Shown: positions 38,355 through 47,926, numbered from the stretch's first letter. The stretch is DNA of 64,000 nt from Nitrosovibrio sp. Nv4 (GCA_945860135.1 CAMAPK010000008.1:1-64000), one strand, 5' to 3'. Translations and numbers: made by a program. The notes: generated by a model not told the origin, from the sequence alone.

Positions 38355-39722
38355 ATGATGAAGTCACTCAACCTCTTCGCCGCTCTTGGCGTCTGGCTGA
38401 CACTGGCGCTGCCTGCCGGCGCAGGAATTCTACCGCTTAGCGATGGCAAGGGTGGCGTCCCCTCATTAGCTCCGCTGCTGCAGGATGTCACGCCGGCGGT
38501 GGTGAATATCTCAGTGCTGACGCGTTCTGCCATCGAAGACAATCCGCTGTTTCGTGACCCGTTCTTCCGCCGCTTTTTCAACATACCCGACCAAGCCGCA
38601 CGGCAGGAGCGCAGCGCCGGATCGGGTGTGATCGTGGATGCAGTCAGAGGCTATGTCCTCACCAACCATCATGTCATCAAGGATGCCTTGCAGGTTATCG
38701 TCACGCTCAAGGATAGACGCCAGTTCCAGGCAAAACTGGTGGGCATGGACCCCGGTACCGACATTGCGCTGTTGAAAATCGAGGCCAGGAATCTGCAGGC
38801 GCTGCGCCTCGGCGATTCAGACATGCTCAACGTCGGCGACTTTGTCGTCGCCATCGGCAACCCGTTCGGCCTGGGTCAGACTGTCACTTCCGGTATCGTC
38901 AGCGCGCTCGGCAGGAGCGGTCTGGATATCGAAGGTTACGAGGATTTCATCCAGACCGATGCATCCATCAATCCGGGCAATTCCGGCGGCGCGCTGGTCA
39001 ATCTCAAAGGGGAATTGATCGGCATCAACACCGCCATCATCGGACCTTCCGGTGCCAGTGTTGGTATCGGCTTCGCGGTACCGAGCGTGATGGCCAAAGC
39101 GGTGCTGGATCAGCTCGTGCGCTTTGGCGAAGTGCGCCGGGGCAGACTGGGCGCAAGCAGCGAAGATATTACCTATGATCTGGCCACGGCTCTGGGACTA
39201 ACCTCAACTGAAGGCGCCATCATCAGCTCGATCGATCCCAGTTCGCCGGCGGAAAAAGCCGGGATCAAACCGCGTGATGTCGTGACAGCGTTCAATGGGC
39301 GCACCGTGCGCAATTCCGCCGATTTGCGCAACAAAATCGGCATGGTGCCGATCGGGGAAAGCATAGAACTTGGATTGCTGCGGGATGGCAGGCCGCTGAC
39401 TGCGAAAGCGCAGATTGCCAAACCGCTCGAGGTGCCCAGCATCAGCGAAGAAACAGTACCGCAACTGGCGGGAGCATCGGTGGCCAACATCAAGCCCGGC
39501 TCGCCGCTGCACGGCAAGGTCGAGGGCGTACTGGTGACCAAGGTGGAAGCCAACAGCCCCGCATGGCAGCACGGCATCCGGCCCGGTGACATCATCATCG
39601 GTATCAATCGCCGCAAAGTACGCTCGGTACAGGAATTCCTTACTGCGCTGAAAACCGGCGAGAACGTCATCATGCTCAGTCTACTGCGCGGCGATTTGCG
39701 CCTGACCATCGTCATCCGCTGA
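38355..39722 (+). CDS. Periplasmic serine protease of the DegP/DegQ family
   Basis: A 455-residue trypsin-like protease with a signal peptide (about 1-23), a protease domain with His106, Asp136 and Ser210 (TNHHVI, GTDIALL, GNSGGAL), and two PDZ domains at about 258-345 and 370-450. Two PDZ domains and the size match DegQ/MucD. It degrades or refolds damaged periplasmic proteins as an oligomer. The LA-loop between strands is short, more like DegQ than DegP. It follows ttcA by 41 bases and is convergent with selD. Confidence 0.93.
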   Translation: MMKSLNLFAALGVWLTLALPAGAGILPLSDGKGGVPSLAPLLQDVTPAVVNISVLTRSAIEDNPLFRDPFFRRFFNIPDQAARQERSAGSGVIVDAVRGYVLTNHHVIKDALQVIVTLKDRRQFQAKLVGMDPGTDIALLKIEARNLQALRLGDSDMLNVGDFVVAIGNPFGLGQTVTSGIVSALGRSGLDIEGYEDFIQTDASINPGNSGGALVNLKGELIGINTAIIGPSGASVGIGFAVPSVMAKAVLDQLVRFGEVRRGRLGASSEDITYDLATALGLTSTEGAIISSIDPSSPAEKAGIKPRDVVTAFNGRTVRNSADLRNKIGMVPIGESIELGLLRDGRPLTAKAQIAKPLEVPSISEETVPQLAGASVANIKPGSPLHGKVEGVLVTKVEANSPAWQHGIRPGDIIIGINRRKVRSVQEFLTALKTGENVIMLSLLRGDLRLTIVIR

Positions 39723-39742
39723 AACCGCGGTAAATGCTCGCT

Positions 39743-40795
39743 TTAACGCACCGTGACTTTGGGTGTACCCGCTGTGACTTCGCCGATCCGCGCGGCATAG
39801 TGGAATCCCTGCTGCCTGAATATCTGCAGCACCCGCTCTGTGGCTTCCGGTGCGCAGGCAACTAGCAGGCCGCCGCTGGTCTGCGGATCGGTCAAAATAC
39901 TTTGCTGCCATGCCGGCATGTCCGCAGGCAGAACCACGTCGTCACCGTAGCTCGCCCAATTGCGCTTTGATGCCCCGGTGCTGTAGCCCTGCCGCGCAAA
40001 ATTCCGCGCGGCATCAAGCACCGGCAAATCTTCGAAGCGGATTTCCGCCGCCAGTTTTGAGCCGCGACAGATCTCCAGCAAATGACCGGCCAGACCGAAG
40101 CCGGTCACATCGGTCAATGCGTGGACCTGTGCCATGCCGCCCAGCGCCAACCCCGGAGTGTTGAGCTGAGTCGTGCTCGCCAGCATCTGTTGATAAGCTG
40201 CATCATCAAGCTCACCTTTTTTCAGCGCCGCGCTCAGGATGCCGATACCCAGCGCCTTGCCCAATATCAGCACATCGCCGGGTTGGGCGCGGTCGTTGCG
40301 CTTCACCTGGTCGGGATGCACCAGCCCCAGCGCCACCAATCCGTAAATCGGCTCGGATGAATCGATCGAATGCCCTCCCGCAATAGGGATGCCGGCTTCC
40401 TTGCAGGCTGCCGCACCACCCGCCAGGATCTGCTGGATCACTGTCAGCGGCAGCTTGTCGATCGGCATGCCGACGATGGCCAGTGCGAAAAGCGGCTGCG
40501 CGCCCATGGCGTAGATATCGGACAATGCATTGGTCGCGGCAATGCGCCCAAAATCATGGGGATCATCCACGATGGGCATGAAGAAATCGGTAGTGGCAAC
40601 TATCGCCTGGCTGTCATTGATGCGATACACTGCCGCATCATCGCTGGATTCCGTCCCCACCAGCAAATCCCGATACGGCAGAGTGGCGGGCATTTCCGCC
40701 AGCACCTGGCTCAACAGTGCCGGCGCAATCTTGCAGCCGCAACCGCCACCGTGGGAATACTGCGTCAGACGGATTATTTCGTTTGGCTTGTTCAT
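39743..40795 (-). CDS. selD: Selenophosphate synthetase
   Basis: A 350-residue enzyme that makes selenophosphate from selenide and ATP. The active-site residues are Cys19 and Lys22 in GGGCGCKI; the position that is selenocysteine in some species is cysteine here. Other conserved motifs are VGTESSDDAAVY, ATTDFFMP and AGGHSIDSSEP. The product feeds selenouridine synthesis by the divergent gene mnmH, whose ATG is only two bases away. No selA or selB is in the window, so use for selenoproteins cannot be judged. Confidence 0.95.
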   Translation of the reverse strand: MNKPNEIIRLTQYSHGGGCGCKIAPALLSQVLAEMPATLPYRDLLVGTESSDDAAVYRINDSQAIVATTDFFMPIVDDPHDFGRIAATNALSDIYAMGAQPLFALAIVGMPIDKLPLTVIQQILAGGAAACKEAGIPIAGGHSIDSSEPIYGLVALGLVHPDQVKRNDRAQPGDVLILGKALGIGILSAALKKGELDDAAYQQMLASTTQLNTPGLALGGMAQVHALTDVTGFGLAGHLLEICRGSKLAAEIRFEDLPVLDAARNFARQGYSTGASKRNWASYGDDVVLPADMPAWQQSILTDPQTSGGLLVACAPEATERVLQIFRQQGFHYAARIGEVTAGTPKVTVR

Positions 40796-40797
40796 TG

Positions 40798-41871
40798 ATG
40801 GAGTGTTTCTTGAAAACTGCAGGCGCCATTACCGTAGCACAGCTGGCGGAATTTGACGAGATTATCGACGTGCGCTCGCCGTCGGAATTCGCTGCGGATC
40901 ACATTCCCGGCGCCATCAATTATCCCGTATTGAACGACGAGGAACGCGCCCGCATTGGCACGATCTACAAACAGGTTTCGCCGTTCGACGCCAGAAAATT
41001 GGGTGCTGCTCTCATCGCGCACAATATCGCCCGCCATCTCGAGCAGCACTTTGTTCATCGCCCGCGGGAATGGCATCCGCTGGTGTATTGCTGGCGTGGC
41101 GGAAAACGCAGTGGCGCGATGACGCATGTGCTCAGCCAGATCGGCTGGCGCGCGCAGCAGTTGGAAGGCGGCTACAAAACCTACCGGCACGCAGTGCTGG
41201 AAGCGCTTGCGATTCTGCCGCAGCAATTCCGCTGGCGCGTGGTGTGCGGCCTCACCGGTTCCGGCAAAAGCCGTCTGCTGCAGGCGCTGCGCGAGGCCGG
41301 TGCGCAAGTGCTGGATTTGGAACAGCTTACCTGCCACCGCGGCTCGGTGCTGGGCAACATGCCGGGCGCGCCGCAACCATCGCAGAAATATTTCGACAGC
41401 CTGATGTGCGCCGAACTCAAGCAGTTCGATCCGGCAAAACCCGTTTATGTCGAAGCCGAAAGCAAAAAGATAGGCGACCTGCGCGTCCCCCAGACCATGA
41501 TAGATGCCATGTGGCAAAGTGATTGCATTCGTCTGGAAGTGGAGCTGGTCAGCCGTGTGCAGTTACTCATGGAAGAATACGCCCACTTCCTGATCGACAC
41601 CCCCACCCTGGAGCAGAAACTCGATTGTCTCATCGGCCTCCACAGTAAAGAAATCATCGGCCACTGGAAAGAACTCGCAAGCCAGAAACAATGGGAACAA
41701 CTGGTGGAAGAGTTGCTGGTGAAACACTATGACCCGGCCTATACCCGCTCCACGCTCAAGCATTATGCGCGGCATGCACAGGGGCTGGTGTTGCAGGCGG
41801 ACGATTTAAGCGAACAGGCCATGCTGCGTCTGGCACGCACGGCTATCGCCGGCGCGGCGGCACCAGTTTGA
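40798..41871 (+). CDS. mnmH: tRNA 2-selenouridine synthase
   Basis: A 357-residue protein of the SelU/MnmH family, which replaces sulfur by selenium at the wobble 2-thiouridine of Lys, Glu and Gln tRNAs, by way of a geranylated intermediate. An N-terminal rhodanese domain has the catalytic Cys98 in YCWRGGKRSG, and a P-loop domain follows with GLTGSGKS at 151-158. The ATG at 40798 has no binding site of its own; a TTG at 40810 has GGAG six bases ahead and may be the true start. The 3' end overlaps the convergent DUF2784 gene by 29 bases. Confidence 0.92.
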   Translation: MECFLKTAGAITVAQLAEFDEIIDVRSPSEFAADHIPGAINYPVLNDEERARIGTIYKQVSPFDARKLGAALIAHNIARHLEQHFVHRPREWHPLVYCWRGGKRSGAMTHVLSQIGWRAQQLEGGYKTYRHAVLEALAILPQQFRWRVVCGLTGSGKSRLLQALREAGAQVLDLEQLTCHRGSVLGNMPGAPQPSQKYFDSLMCAELKQFDPAKPVYVEAESKKIGDLRVPQTMIDAMWQSDCIRLEVELVSRVQLLMEEYAHFLIDTPTLEQKLDCLIGLHSKEIIGHWKELASQKQWEQLVEELLVKHYDPAYTRSTLKHYARHAQGLVLQADDLSEQAMLRLARTAIAGAAAPV

Positions 41872-42214
41872 AAGTAACCGCGACCAGCAGCGCGAACAAT
41901 ACATAAACGATAGTCAGCGCCCCTTCCGGGAAATCATAGAACAGGATGTAATGCAGCCAGCGCTGGATAAAGCTGCCGCGCCCTTCCGTCTGACGCAGCT
42001 CGTCTTCCCACGCGGTCAACGGACAGACCATGCCCAGCAGCGATTCGCCGACGACGAACAGGATCGCGCCAAGATGCGCAAACCGGAAGCGGTGGTTGCG
42101 CACGAAATCCCAGCCACGCCATGCGCCGATCCAGATCAGCGGCAAGCTGCCGACCACGAACAGCACAAACATAAAATGCACCGCCAGGATGACGTCGGCA
42201 AGTGGCATGGTCAT
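41843..42214 (-). CDS. DUF2784 membrane protein
   Basis: A 123-residue protein with three or four hydrophobic helices (about 6-28, 44-62 and 92-116) and the DUF2784 features: VHFMFVLFVVGSLPLIW at the start and the CPLTAWE motif in the middle. The function of this family is not known. It follows sdaA by 27 bases on the same strand and overlaps the end of mnmH from the other strand. Confidence 0.8.
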   Translation of the reverse strand: MTMPLADVILAVHFMFVLFVVGSLPLIWIGAWRGWDFVRNHRFRFAHLGAILFVVGESLLGMVCPLTAWEDELRQTEGRGSFIQRWLHYILFYDFPEGALTIVYVLFALLVAVTFKLVPPRRR

Positions 42215-42241
42215 CCGGCGGCATCCTTGTTCAGCAGTTCC

Positions 42242-43621
42242 TTAGCATTCGGTAATGCTGACCGCCAACCCGCCCAGAGAGGTTTCCTTGTACTTTACCG
42301 ACATCTCCAGCCCGGTCTGCTTCATCGCGGCAATGCACCCGTCCAGCGGCATGAAGTGTACCCCGCTCCCGCGTTTCGCAAGCGAAGCGGCGGTGAACGC
42401 CTTGATAGCGCCAAAGCCATTACGCTCAATACACGGAACCTGCACCAGGCCACCCACCGGATCGCAAGTCATGCCGAGGTGATGCTCCAACGCGATTTCC
42501 GCAGCGTTCTCGATCTGTTGCGGGCTACCGCCGCGCACCGCGCATAAGCCGGCTGCTGCCATGGCAGCGGCGGAACCGACTTCGCCCTGGCATCCCACCT
42601 CCGCCCCAGAAATCGAACTTCTATGCTTGATGATTCCGCCAACTGCAGCAGCAGTGAGCAGGAACTCCCGCACTTGTTCCAAGGTGCCGCCTTCATGGTG
42701 AACAAGGTAATACAGAACCGCGGGTATCACCCCCGCCGCGCCATTGGTGGGTGCGGTCACCACCATATGACCGGCGGCATTTTCCTCATTCACCGCCATG
42801 GCATAGGCGCACAGCCAGTCGTTCAGGTTGGCTTCTGCAGGCGCATCCTGCAACTGTTTGAACAAAGCTTTCGCCCGCCGCGGCAGCTTGAGACTTCCGG
42901 GCAGAATGCCTTCGACCGCCAATCCCTTCTCGAGACAAACCTGCATCGCCCGCCAGATGGCATCCAGCCCTTTGTCGAGTGCGGCATCAGTCATCTTGGT
43001 GTGTTCGTTCAAACGTTTTATCGCCGCGATGGATAAGCCGCTGGCGTCCGCCATCTGCACCATGGCGTCCGCCGAATCGAATGGATAAGGGCACGAGCTG
43101 GCAGATTCCATTTTAAGTGGCGCATCCAGCGTGCTGATTTCGGCAAGCGTATTGACGAAACCGCCGCCGATTGAAAAATAGGTTTCCGCCAGCATCGCTT
43201 TGCCATTAGGGTCGAGCAATTCGAAGATCATGCCGTTCGGATGTTGCGGCAGCGGCTTGCCGCGATCGAACACCACATCTTCAGCCGCATAGAAACTGGC
43301 CGACAGTGCTGCATTCAGCGTGATGGAACGACTGTGCCACAGGCGCTCCGTCAACTCGCTCACCGGCTGGTCGGCCAGACCTTCCGGCGAATAGCCATGC
43401 AGCCCCAATGCCACGGCACGATCGGCCGCATGACCTTTGCCGGTAAAAGCCAGCGAACCTTTCAGGGTGCAGCGAATATGAAGATCCGGATCGACCGCAT
43501 GCGTTGCAACAAACGCCAGGATGCGGTTGCGGAAATCACTGGCCGCCACCATCGGCCCCATGGTATGCGAACTAGAGGGGCCGATGCCGATTTTGAAAAG
43601 CTCAAGAACACTGATGAACAT
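42242..43621 (-). CDS. sdaA: L-serine ammonia-lyase (iron-sulfur type)
   Basis: A 459-residue single-chain L-serine dehydratase that converts serine to pyruvate and ammonia with a 4Fe-4S cluster. The start ISVLELFKIGIGPSSSHTMGP is the beta-domain signature. Cluster cysteines appear in EVGCQGEVG, MTCDPVGG and VPCIERNG. Length matches E. coli SdaA (454). It works in serine breakdown; no serine permease is nearby. The upstream 170 bases separate it from the toxin-antitoxin pair. Confidence 0.96.
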   Translation of the reverse strand: MFISVLELFKIGIGPSSSHTMGPMVAASDFRNRILAFVATHAVDPDLHIRCTLKGSLAFTGKGHAADRAVALGLHGYSPEGLADQPVSELTERLWHSRSITLNAALSASFYAAEDVVFDRGKPLPQHPNGMIFELLDPNGKAMLAETYFSIGGGFVNTLAEISTLDAPLKMESASSCPYPFDSADAMVQMADASGLSIAAIKRLNEHTKMTDAALDKGLDAIWRAMQVCLEKGLAVEGILPGSLKLPRRAKALFKQLQDAPAEANLNDWLCAYAMAVNEENAAGHMVVTAPTNGAAGVIPAVLYYLVHHEGGTLEQVREFLLTAAAVGGIIKHRSSISGAEVGCQGEVGSAAAMAAAGLCAVRGGSPQQIENAAEIALEHHLGMTCDPVGGLVQVPCIERNGFGAIKAFTAASLAKRGSGVHFMPLDGCIAAMKQTGLEMSVKYKETSLGGLAVSITEC

Positions 43622-43795
43622 TAGATATTTCCGTAGTGTGATAACGCATTAAAGATAGCTGGCAGAGTCGCGAATTGAACAGCGCCCCCACGTAAATTAA
43701 AAACATGCAGTGTAGCGGAATTCCCGAGTAGACGCAGCCGCGTAGCGGCGTCCGTTCGAACGAGGAGATAGATGCCGCTCCCCGAATCCGTTAAT

Positions 43796-44140
43796 TTACG
43801 GTTCTGTTAGGTCGGTGCGGCGCTTCTGGCGCGTCCCGCTTGAACGAGAGGCCAGACTGGACGGTGGCTCTACGAGACGCCCAGCCACAAATTTGTGCAG
43901 TACGCTGGCGATCAACGTCTGATAGGGCATACCTTCTTCAAGCGCTCGGGCTTGAATATCCATCAAATCTGGCGTGGTAAGGCGGATGTTGATCCGCTTC
44001 TCCTTGAGAAAGGTAGCTGTAGCAGCGGCCTTGAATTTCGCCAGCTCTGCTTTTGAAGGGGAAGTGGATTTGAGCTCACCCTTTTCATAGGCTGCCAAGA
44101 TGTCTTTCTCAAACGCATCAAGTTTTTTCATCTGGGTCAT
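43796..44140 (-). CDS. CopG/BrnA-like antitoxin
   Basis: A 114-residue protein with an acidic, helical N-terminus (LDAFEKDILAAYEKGELKS) and a ribbon-helix-helix-like core: KRINIRLTTPDLMDIQARALEEGMPYQTLI, which matches CopG-family antitoxins of type II systems. It probably neutralises the protein encoded just upstream and represses their common promoter. Its start lies inside the toxin gene (23-base overlap), toxin first. The C-terminal tail is basic and variable. A second in-frame ATG nine bases further in is possible. Confidence 0.82.
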   Translation of the reverse strand: MTQMKKLDAFEKDILAAYEKGELKSTSPSKAELAKFKAAATATFLKEKRINIRLTTPDLMDIQARALEEGMPYQTLIASVLHKFVAGRLVEPPSSLASRSSGTRQKRRTDLTEP

Positions 44141-44411
44141 TCCTCAATAAGTAGTTCCTGGCAGCCTTTCTGCTCGGAATCACCGTCTTCAGAAAGTAGT
44201 AATCCGGCTCTTCAACGTAAGGCACCAGATAAACATAGCCATCAAGTGCCACAACAAAAACAAACTGGTCTGGATATTTTCCCGGGTTCGGGTGGCGCAA
44301 TTTATCCAGCAAACCATCTGCCTCAATGGCAAGTACTATTTCCTCAAACGAGATGCTGCGTTCAATTTTTAAAGCCTCGTTTTTATCGTGGCTCCAGCGA
44401 AATGGCTTCAT
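44118..44411 (-). CDS. BrnT-like toxin
   Basis: A 97-residue protein with the pattern seen in the partners of CopG-type antitoxins: FRWSHDKNEALKIERSISFEEIV at the N-terminus, then FVVALDGYVYLVPYVEE and ending with KTVIPSRKAARNYL. This is the compact RelE/BrnT-like fold, expected to be a ribonuclease acting on mRNA. The toxin gene comes first and overlaps the antitoxin by 23 bases, an order common in BrnTA pairs. It appears lower in GC than its neighbours, consistent with acquisition. Family assignment is by pattern; toxicity is not shown. Confidence 0.75.
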   Translation of the reverse strand: MKPFRWSHDKNEALKIERSISFEEIVLAIEADGLLDKLRHPNPGKYPDQFVFVVALDGYVYLVPYVEEPDYYFLKTVIPSRKAARNYLLRNDPDEKT

Positions 44412-44520
44412 GCCGTTAGTTTATCTTGATGTGTGCCTATTGTCACCTTCTGATACGGCATGTTTGACGTGGAATTACCAAGTAACTCCGCCAGACTGGC
44501 AGAATAATTTGTTGGGGCGG

Positions 44521-45513
44521 TTATATTGCAGTGGGTAAAGCCAGAATTCTGGATTTTCTGAATTCATCGCTTGGGCTTGGAAAAACACGGCCAGTCAGCA
44601 ATGTTGCGAATATGTGATCGAATACCACACCAGGCTCTCCTTTTTTCTCCCCGGACCTGAAATAGGAATGCCCTTTGGGCGAATCGTAGACCGTGTTGAC
44701 CTCGTCGCAATCTATCGCATAAACATTTTTCGGCGTCTGCTCCATGTCTTCTGGTCCGGAATGGCCAAGGCGGCGGGAGGCTTCCGCATTCTTTAAATTG
44801 GAGACCTTGCTCGCGCGTAGCGCCAAATCATCAGCAGCGTAATAAACGACCACGTTGCGGGAAGCATGGCTGATCAGTTCGCCGGGCTGCCCCTTGTGCA
44901 GCGATTCGTTCAATATGTCTGCGGCGACCAGGAAAGTATTTCTGAACAGCAAAGGCAATCCATTGGGCTGGTCATATTTGTGCCAGTTGCTCAACGTCTG
45001 CCGCAGAACACGGTTGCCCATGGAGTGGGCCAGGACATTGATTCTCATGAGGCACTGATCGTCCTCCGGGTTGTACTCCGTCGAACCTCTCCATTCCATG
45101 AATTTCTGGAACATTCTGGCAAAAGCAAAAGCGCTCTGATCGGCCGCTTTCTGATCGTCCCAATAATCCTTGACGATTCCAAGATCGTTGTCGCATGGCC
45201 AAATGATCGGAATCACCAGCACTTCTCCATCTTTCTTGTTGTCGCATAGCGCCTGGAACTCCGTGGCGTTCTTGAAAACATCTTCCGGCAGATTCGAGAA
45301 CCCATGAATATAGAGCAAAACCTGCCGATACTTCGATGCCTTGACCTCTGCCAGCAGGTTTTTGCTGCCTATCTCTTCATACGTCCCTTCTTCGTCTCGA
45401 CGGCAGCAATAAAGCTCGCGACCGGATGAATTGTCCTCGAGATCAAAAATGAAATTCTTGTTTAACTCTGGTTCCGTGTCGACTGTCGGCATCCTGCTCG
45501 TTATGAAAAACAT
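44521..45513 (-). CDS. DUF900-type alpha/beta hydrolase
   Basis: A 330-residue predicted serine hydrolase. It shows VLLYIHGFSN as the first strand and oxyanion region and LAHSMGNRVL as the nucleophile elbow, with Ser164 as nucleophile. There is no signal peptide. It resembles DUF900 hydrolases of unknown substrate. The ATG giving MFFITSR was preferred, with AGGAGG seven bases ahead. It stands alone, with the toxin-antitoxin pair 109 bases downstream on the same strand, in a stretch that looks accessory. Confidence 0.75.
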   Translation of the reverse strand: MFFITSRMPTVDTEPELNKNFIFDLEDNSSGRELYCCRRDEEGTYEEIGSKNLLAEVKASKYRQVLLYIHGFSNLPEDVFKNATEFQALCDNKKDGEVLVIPIIWPCDNDLGIVKDYWDDQKAADQSAFAFARMFQKFMEWRGSTEYNPEDDQCLMRINVLAHSMGNRVLRQTLSNWHKYDQPNGLPLLFRNTFLVAADILNESLHKGQPGELISHASRNVVVYYAADDLALRASKVSNLKNAEASRRLGHSGPEDMEQTPKNVYAIDCDEVNTVYDSPKGHSYFRSGEKKGEPGVVFDHIFATLLTGRVFPSPSDEFRKSRILALPTAI

Positions 45514-45769
45514 CGCGATTCCTCCTGGTTGATTGATGAGGCGGTACATCTTGGCGGGATGACAGGTTGAGTAGCACCCCAGCGGATTGAAATATGCTCA
45601 ACTCAGTTTAGTAAAAATAACAAAACTTTCCAGTCGGCGCAGACATGAAATGCGCTCCACCACTGCACCTCGAAACCCCCGTAGCCTGCCATCCGGCATA
45701 AGCTCGCTCCGTCCAGCCAGCGGATTTAGGTTAAAATGCACCGTTGATCACTACGCACCGGCTTCTGCC

Positions 45770-46978
45770 ATGAAAAAAACCCGCGTTCCGCACCGCAGCA
45801 AATCTCCGCGCGCCGTACAGGAGCTTTCACGTCTGGCGGCGGGGCTTGCCGCTTCCGGTAGTCGCATTGAGGATGCCTTCTGGGAAAACCTGCTGGCGGC
45901 GAAGATCCACACCCAGTTGCGTACGGGCGATGATCAGAATCTGGAAACAGCGCTGGACCAGCTTTATGAAACCGATCCTGCAGGTTACGGCGAATTCATT
46001 CATGCCATCGAAGCGGCCATCGAGTGCAGTGTCTTGACCCGGGAAGACTGCAGCCACGATGTGCTGATGTTCGCCGCACCAGTGCTGACCTGGTCGCGCT
46101 TTTCGATCCCCTCTGGCCCGATACCCGATGCGATGCTCGCCAGTCTGCGAGTACATTTGCAGGCGCACGTGCTGGCAGCGGATGTTCAGTTTTCGCTGGC
46201 GGATTACCTGTTCAGCCCCGACCAGTTGCCGCGCGGTTATCACCTCACGCATGAACTGGCCAGCAAACTGTGGACGGCGGCGACAGAGGGGCGTGATTTG
46301 CACATGAATCCGCGCCAACTGGCTGAGACCGGACGTTTTCTGTCCGATACCCGATACCTTCTTGGTGCCATTGCCGTACCACGGGGAAAACCCATGTTCC
46401 GCTGGCAGGAAGCCGCGGGGACCAGCGAGGTCGGCACTGTGCCCGGGACCAAAACTCAAAAACAGGAAATACTGCTTGCCTGGCAAGCCCACGGGGGCGA
46501 GGCGCTGCGCCCGTTATTCCAGGGTTGCGCACTGGAATTGCTGCTGCCTGATGGCTTCTTCTCTGCCTGGCGCATGGCGGACCGCCTCGCTCGCCCCTAT
46601 TCCATGCACGCCACCATCGATTTCCTGCAGTCCACTCTGAATATCCCCGCAAATGGCCTGCGTGCGGTGATCGCGCCATTTTTTGACCAGTGGCTGGAAG
46701 AGTACCGTATCAGTTTCACCTTCAAGGATCGCGATGATGTGCTCTACGGCATTGTTTGGGCGCTGGTGGGCGAGGAAGACGAAAGCAGTGACACCGTGAC
46801 GCAGATCGAAACAACGCTGCGGGAATGTGGCGTAACTCACGTCACGCTGCTGGATAATCGCTTTCCGCTGGAATATTGTGAGGAGTGCGGCGCACCCCTG
46901 TTCCCGAACCCGGAAGGTGAGGTAGTACATGCCGAATTCCCCGAAGAGGGCAAAACAGCGCCGATGCATTTGCACTGA
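45770..46978 (+). CDS. DUF2863 family protein
   Basis: A 402-residue protein matching the DUF2863 family, which is nearly restricted to betaproteobacteria and has no known function. The sequence is soluble, with no signal peptide or membrane helix. A CEECGAPLFP stretch near the C-terminus could bind a metal. The start is the ATG giving MKKTRVPHRSK; the open frame extends 183 bases upstream without similarity. It is followed by yciB, on the same strand. Confidence 0.8.
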   Translation: MKKTRVPHRSKSPRAVQELSRLAAGLAASGSRIEDAFWENLLAAKIHTQLRTGDDQNLETALDQLYETDPAGYGEFIHAIEAAIECSVLTREDCSHDVLMFAAPVLTWSRFSIPSGPIPDAMLASLRVHLQAHVLAADVQFSLADYLFSPDQLPRGYHLTHELASKLWTAATEGRDLHMNPRQLAETGRFLSDTRYLLGAIAVPRGKPMFRWQEAAGTSEVGTVPGTKTQKQEILLAWQAHGGEALRPLFQGCALELLLPDGFFSAWRMADRLARPYSMHATIDFLQSTLNIPANGLRAVIAPFFDQWLEEYRISFTFKDRDDVLYGIVWALVGEEDESSDTVTQIETTLRECGVTHVTLLDNRFPLEYCEECGAPLFPNPEGEVVHAEFPEEGKTAPMHLH

Positions 46979-47078
46979 GACAAACCTGGGGTAGCCAAAC
47001 AAAACCGGGGAGTTTTTCCCCATTTCGATTGTCATAATTGTTTCTTATTGCCAACCACGACTTTATCGCTGCGCACTC

Positions 47079-47624
47079 ATGAAGTTTCTATTCGACCTTT
47101 TTCCGGTCATCCTGTTTTTCATCGCATTCAAGATTTATGGCATTTATACCGCCACTGCTGTGGCCATTGCCGCCACTTTTATGCAAATCGGCTGGGTATG
47201 GTTCCGTCATCGCAAGGTCGACACCATGCTGTGGGTGAGTCTCGTCATCATCGGCGTTTTTGGCGGCGCTACACTGATATTGCAGGATGAAACCTTCATC
47301 AAGTGGAAACCTTCTGTGCTCTACTGGCTGTTTGCCGGTGCGCTGCTGGTGGCCCACGGGTTTTTCAACAAAAACCTGATCCGCGTCATGATGAAAGAAC
47401 AAATCAAACTACCGGAAGCGGTCTGGGGCCGGCTCAACGCCAGTTGGGCGGGATTTTTTGCATCGATGGGCGGAGTCAACCTCTACGTGGCCTTCAACTA
47501 TTCCACCGAAACCTGGGTCAATTTCAAGCTGTTCGGTTTCATGGGTCTAATGCTGGCGTTTGTGCTGTTGCAAGGACTGATGCTGGCAAAATATATGGAA
47601 GACAAGGAGGACAAAGGAACATGA
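47079..47624 (+). CDS. yciB: Inner membrane protein YciB / septation protein A family
   Basis: A 181-residue membrane protein with five predicted helices. It begins [17 protein letters not shown], the family signature, and matches E. coli YciB (179) in length. The family is linked with septum formation and envelope integrity by interaction with divisome proteins, though the molecular role is unsettled. Its stop overlaps the yciI start codon in an ATGA motif. Confidence 0.94.
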   Translation: MKFLFDLFPVILFFIAFKIYGIYTATAVAIAATFMQIGWVWFRHRKVDTMLWVSLVIIGVFGGATLILQDETFIKWKPSVLYWLFAGALLVAHGFFNKNLIRVMMKEQIKLPEAVWGRLNASWAGFFASMGGVNLYVAFNYSTETWVNFKLFGFMGLMLAFVLLQGLMLAKYMEDKEDKGT

Positions 47625-47926
47625 TGCTCTACGCGATAAACGCTGAAGATAACCCCGATAGCCTGGAGAAACGTCTGGTGGCTCGTTCCGCACATCTGGA
47701 ACGCCTCAAGGCATTGCAGCAAGACGGGCGCCTTGTCCTGGCCGGACCCTACCCGGCAATCGACAGCTCCGACCCCGGTCCGGCAGGATTTTCCGGCAGC
47801 CTGATCGTGGCGGAATTTGAATCACTGGCCGCGGCACGCGCTTGGGCGGAGGCCGATCCGTATGTCACTGCAGGTGTCTACGCAAAAGTCATCGTCAAAC
47901 CATTCCGGAAAGTCTTTCCAGCATAA
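47621..47926 (+). CDS. yciI: YciI family protein
   Basis: A 101-residue protein of the YCII family (ferredoxin-like alpha/beta fold). It starts [10 protein letters not shown] and shows the conserved RSAHLERLK histidine, the GPYPA loop and [22 protein letters not shown], in which the Asp and the preceding His are the likely catalytic or binding pair. Its enzymatic role is undefined. It overlaps yciB by 4 bases and is the usual partner of yciB and bolA in this phylum. Confidence 0.93.
   Translation: MMLYAINAEDNPDSLEKRLVARSAHLERLKALQQDGRLVLAGPYPAIDSSDPGPAGFSGSLIVAEFESLAAARAWAEADPYVTAGVYAKVIVKPFRKVFPA

Noticed and set aside
40721-40745. Possible selenocysteine in SelD
   Set aside because: The active-site position is an ordinary cysteine codon; no in-frame TGA.
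43622-43795. Search for an attachment site or element end next to the toxin-antitoxin pair
   Set aside because: A gccgcgtagcggc palindrome is present but no direct repeats flank the 43.6-45.5 kb patch, so island boundaries cannot be supported.
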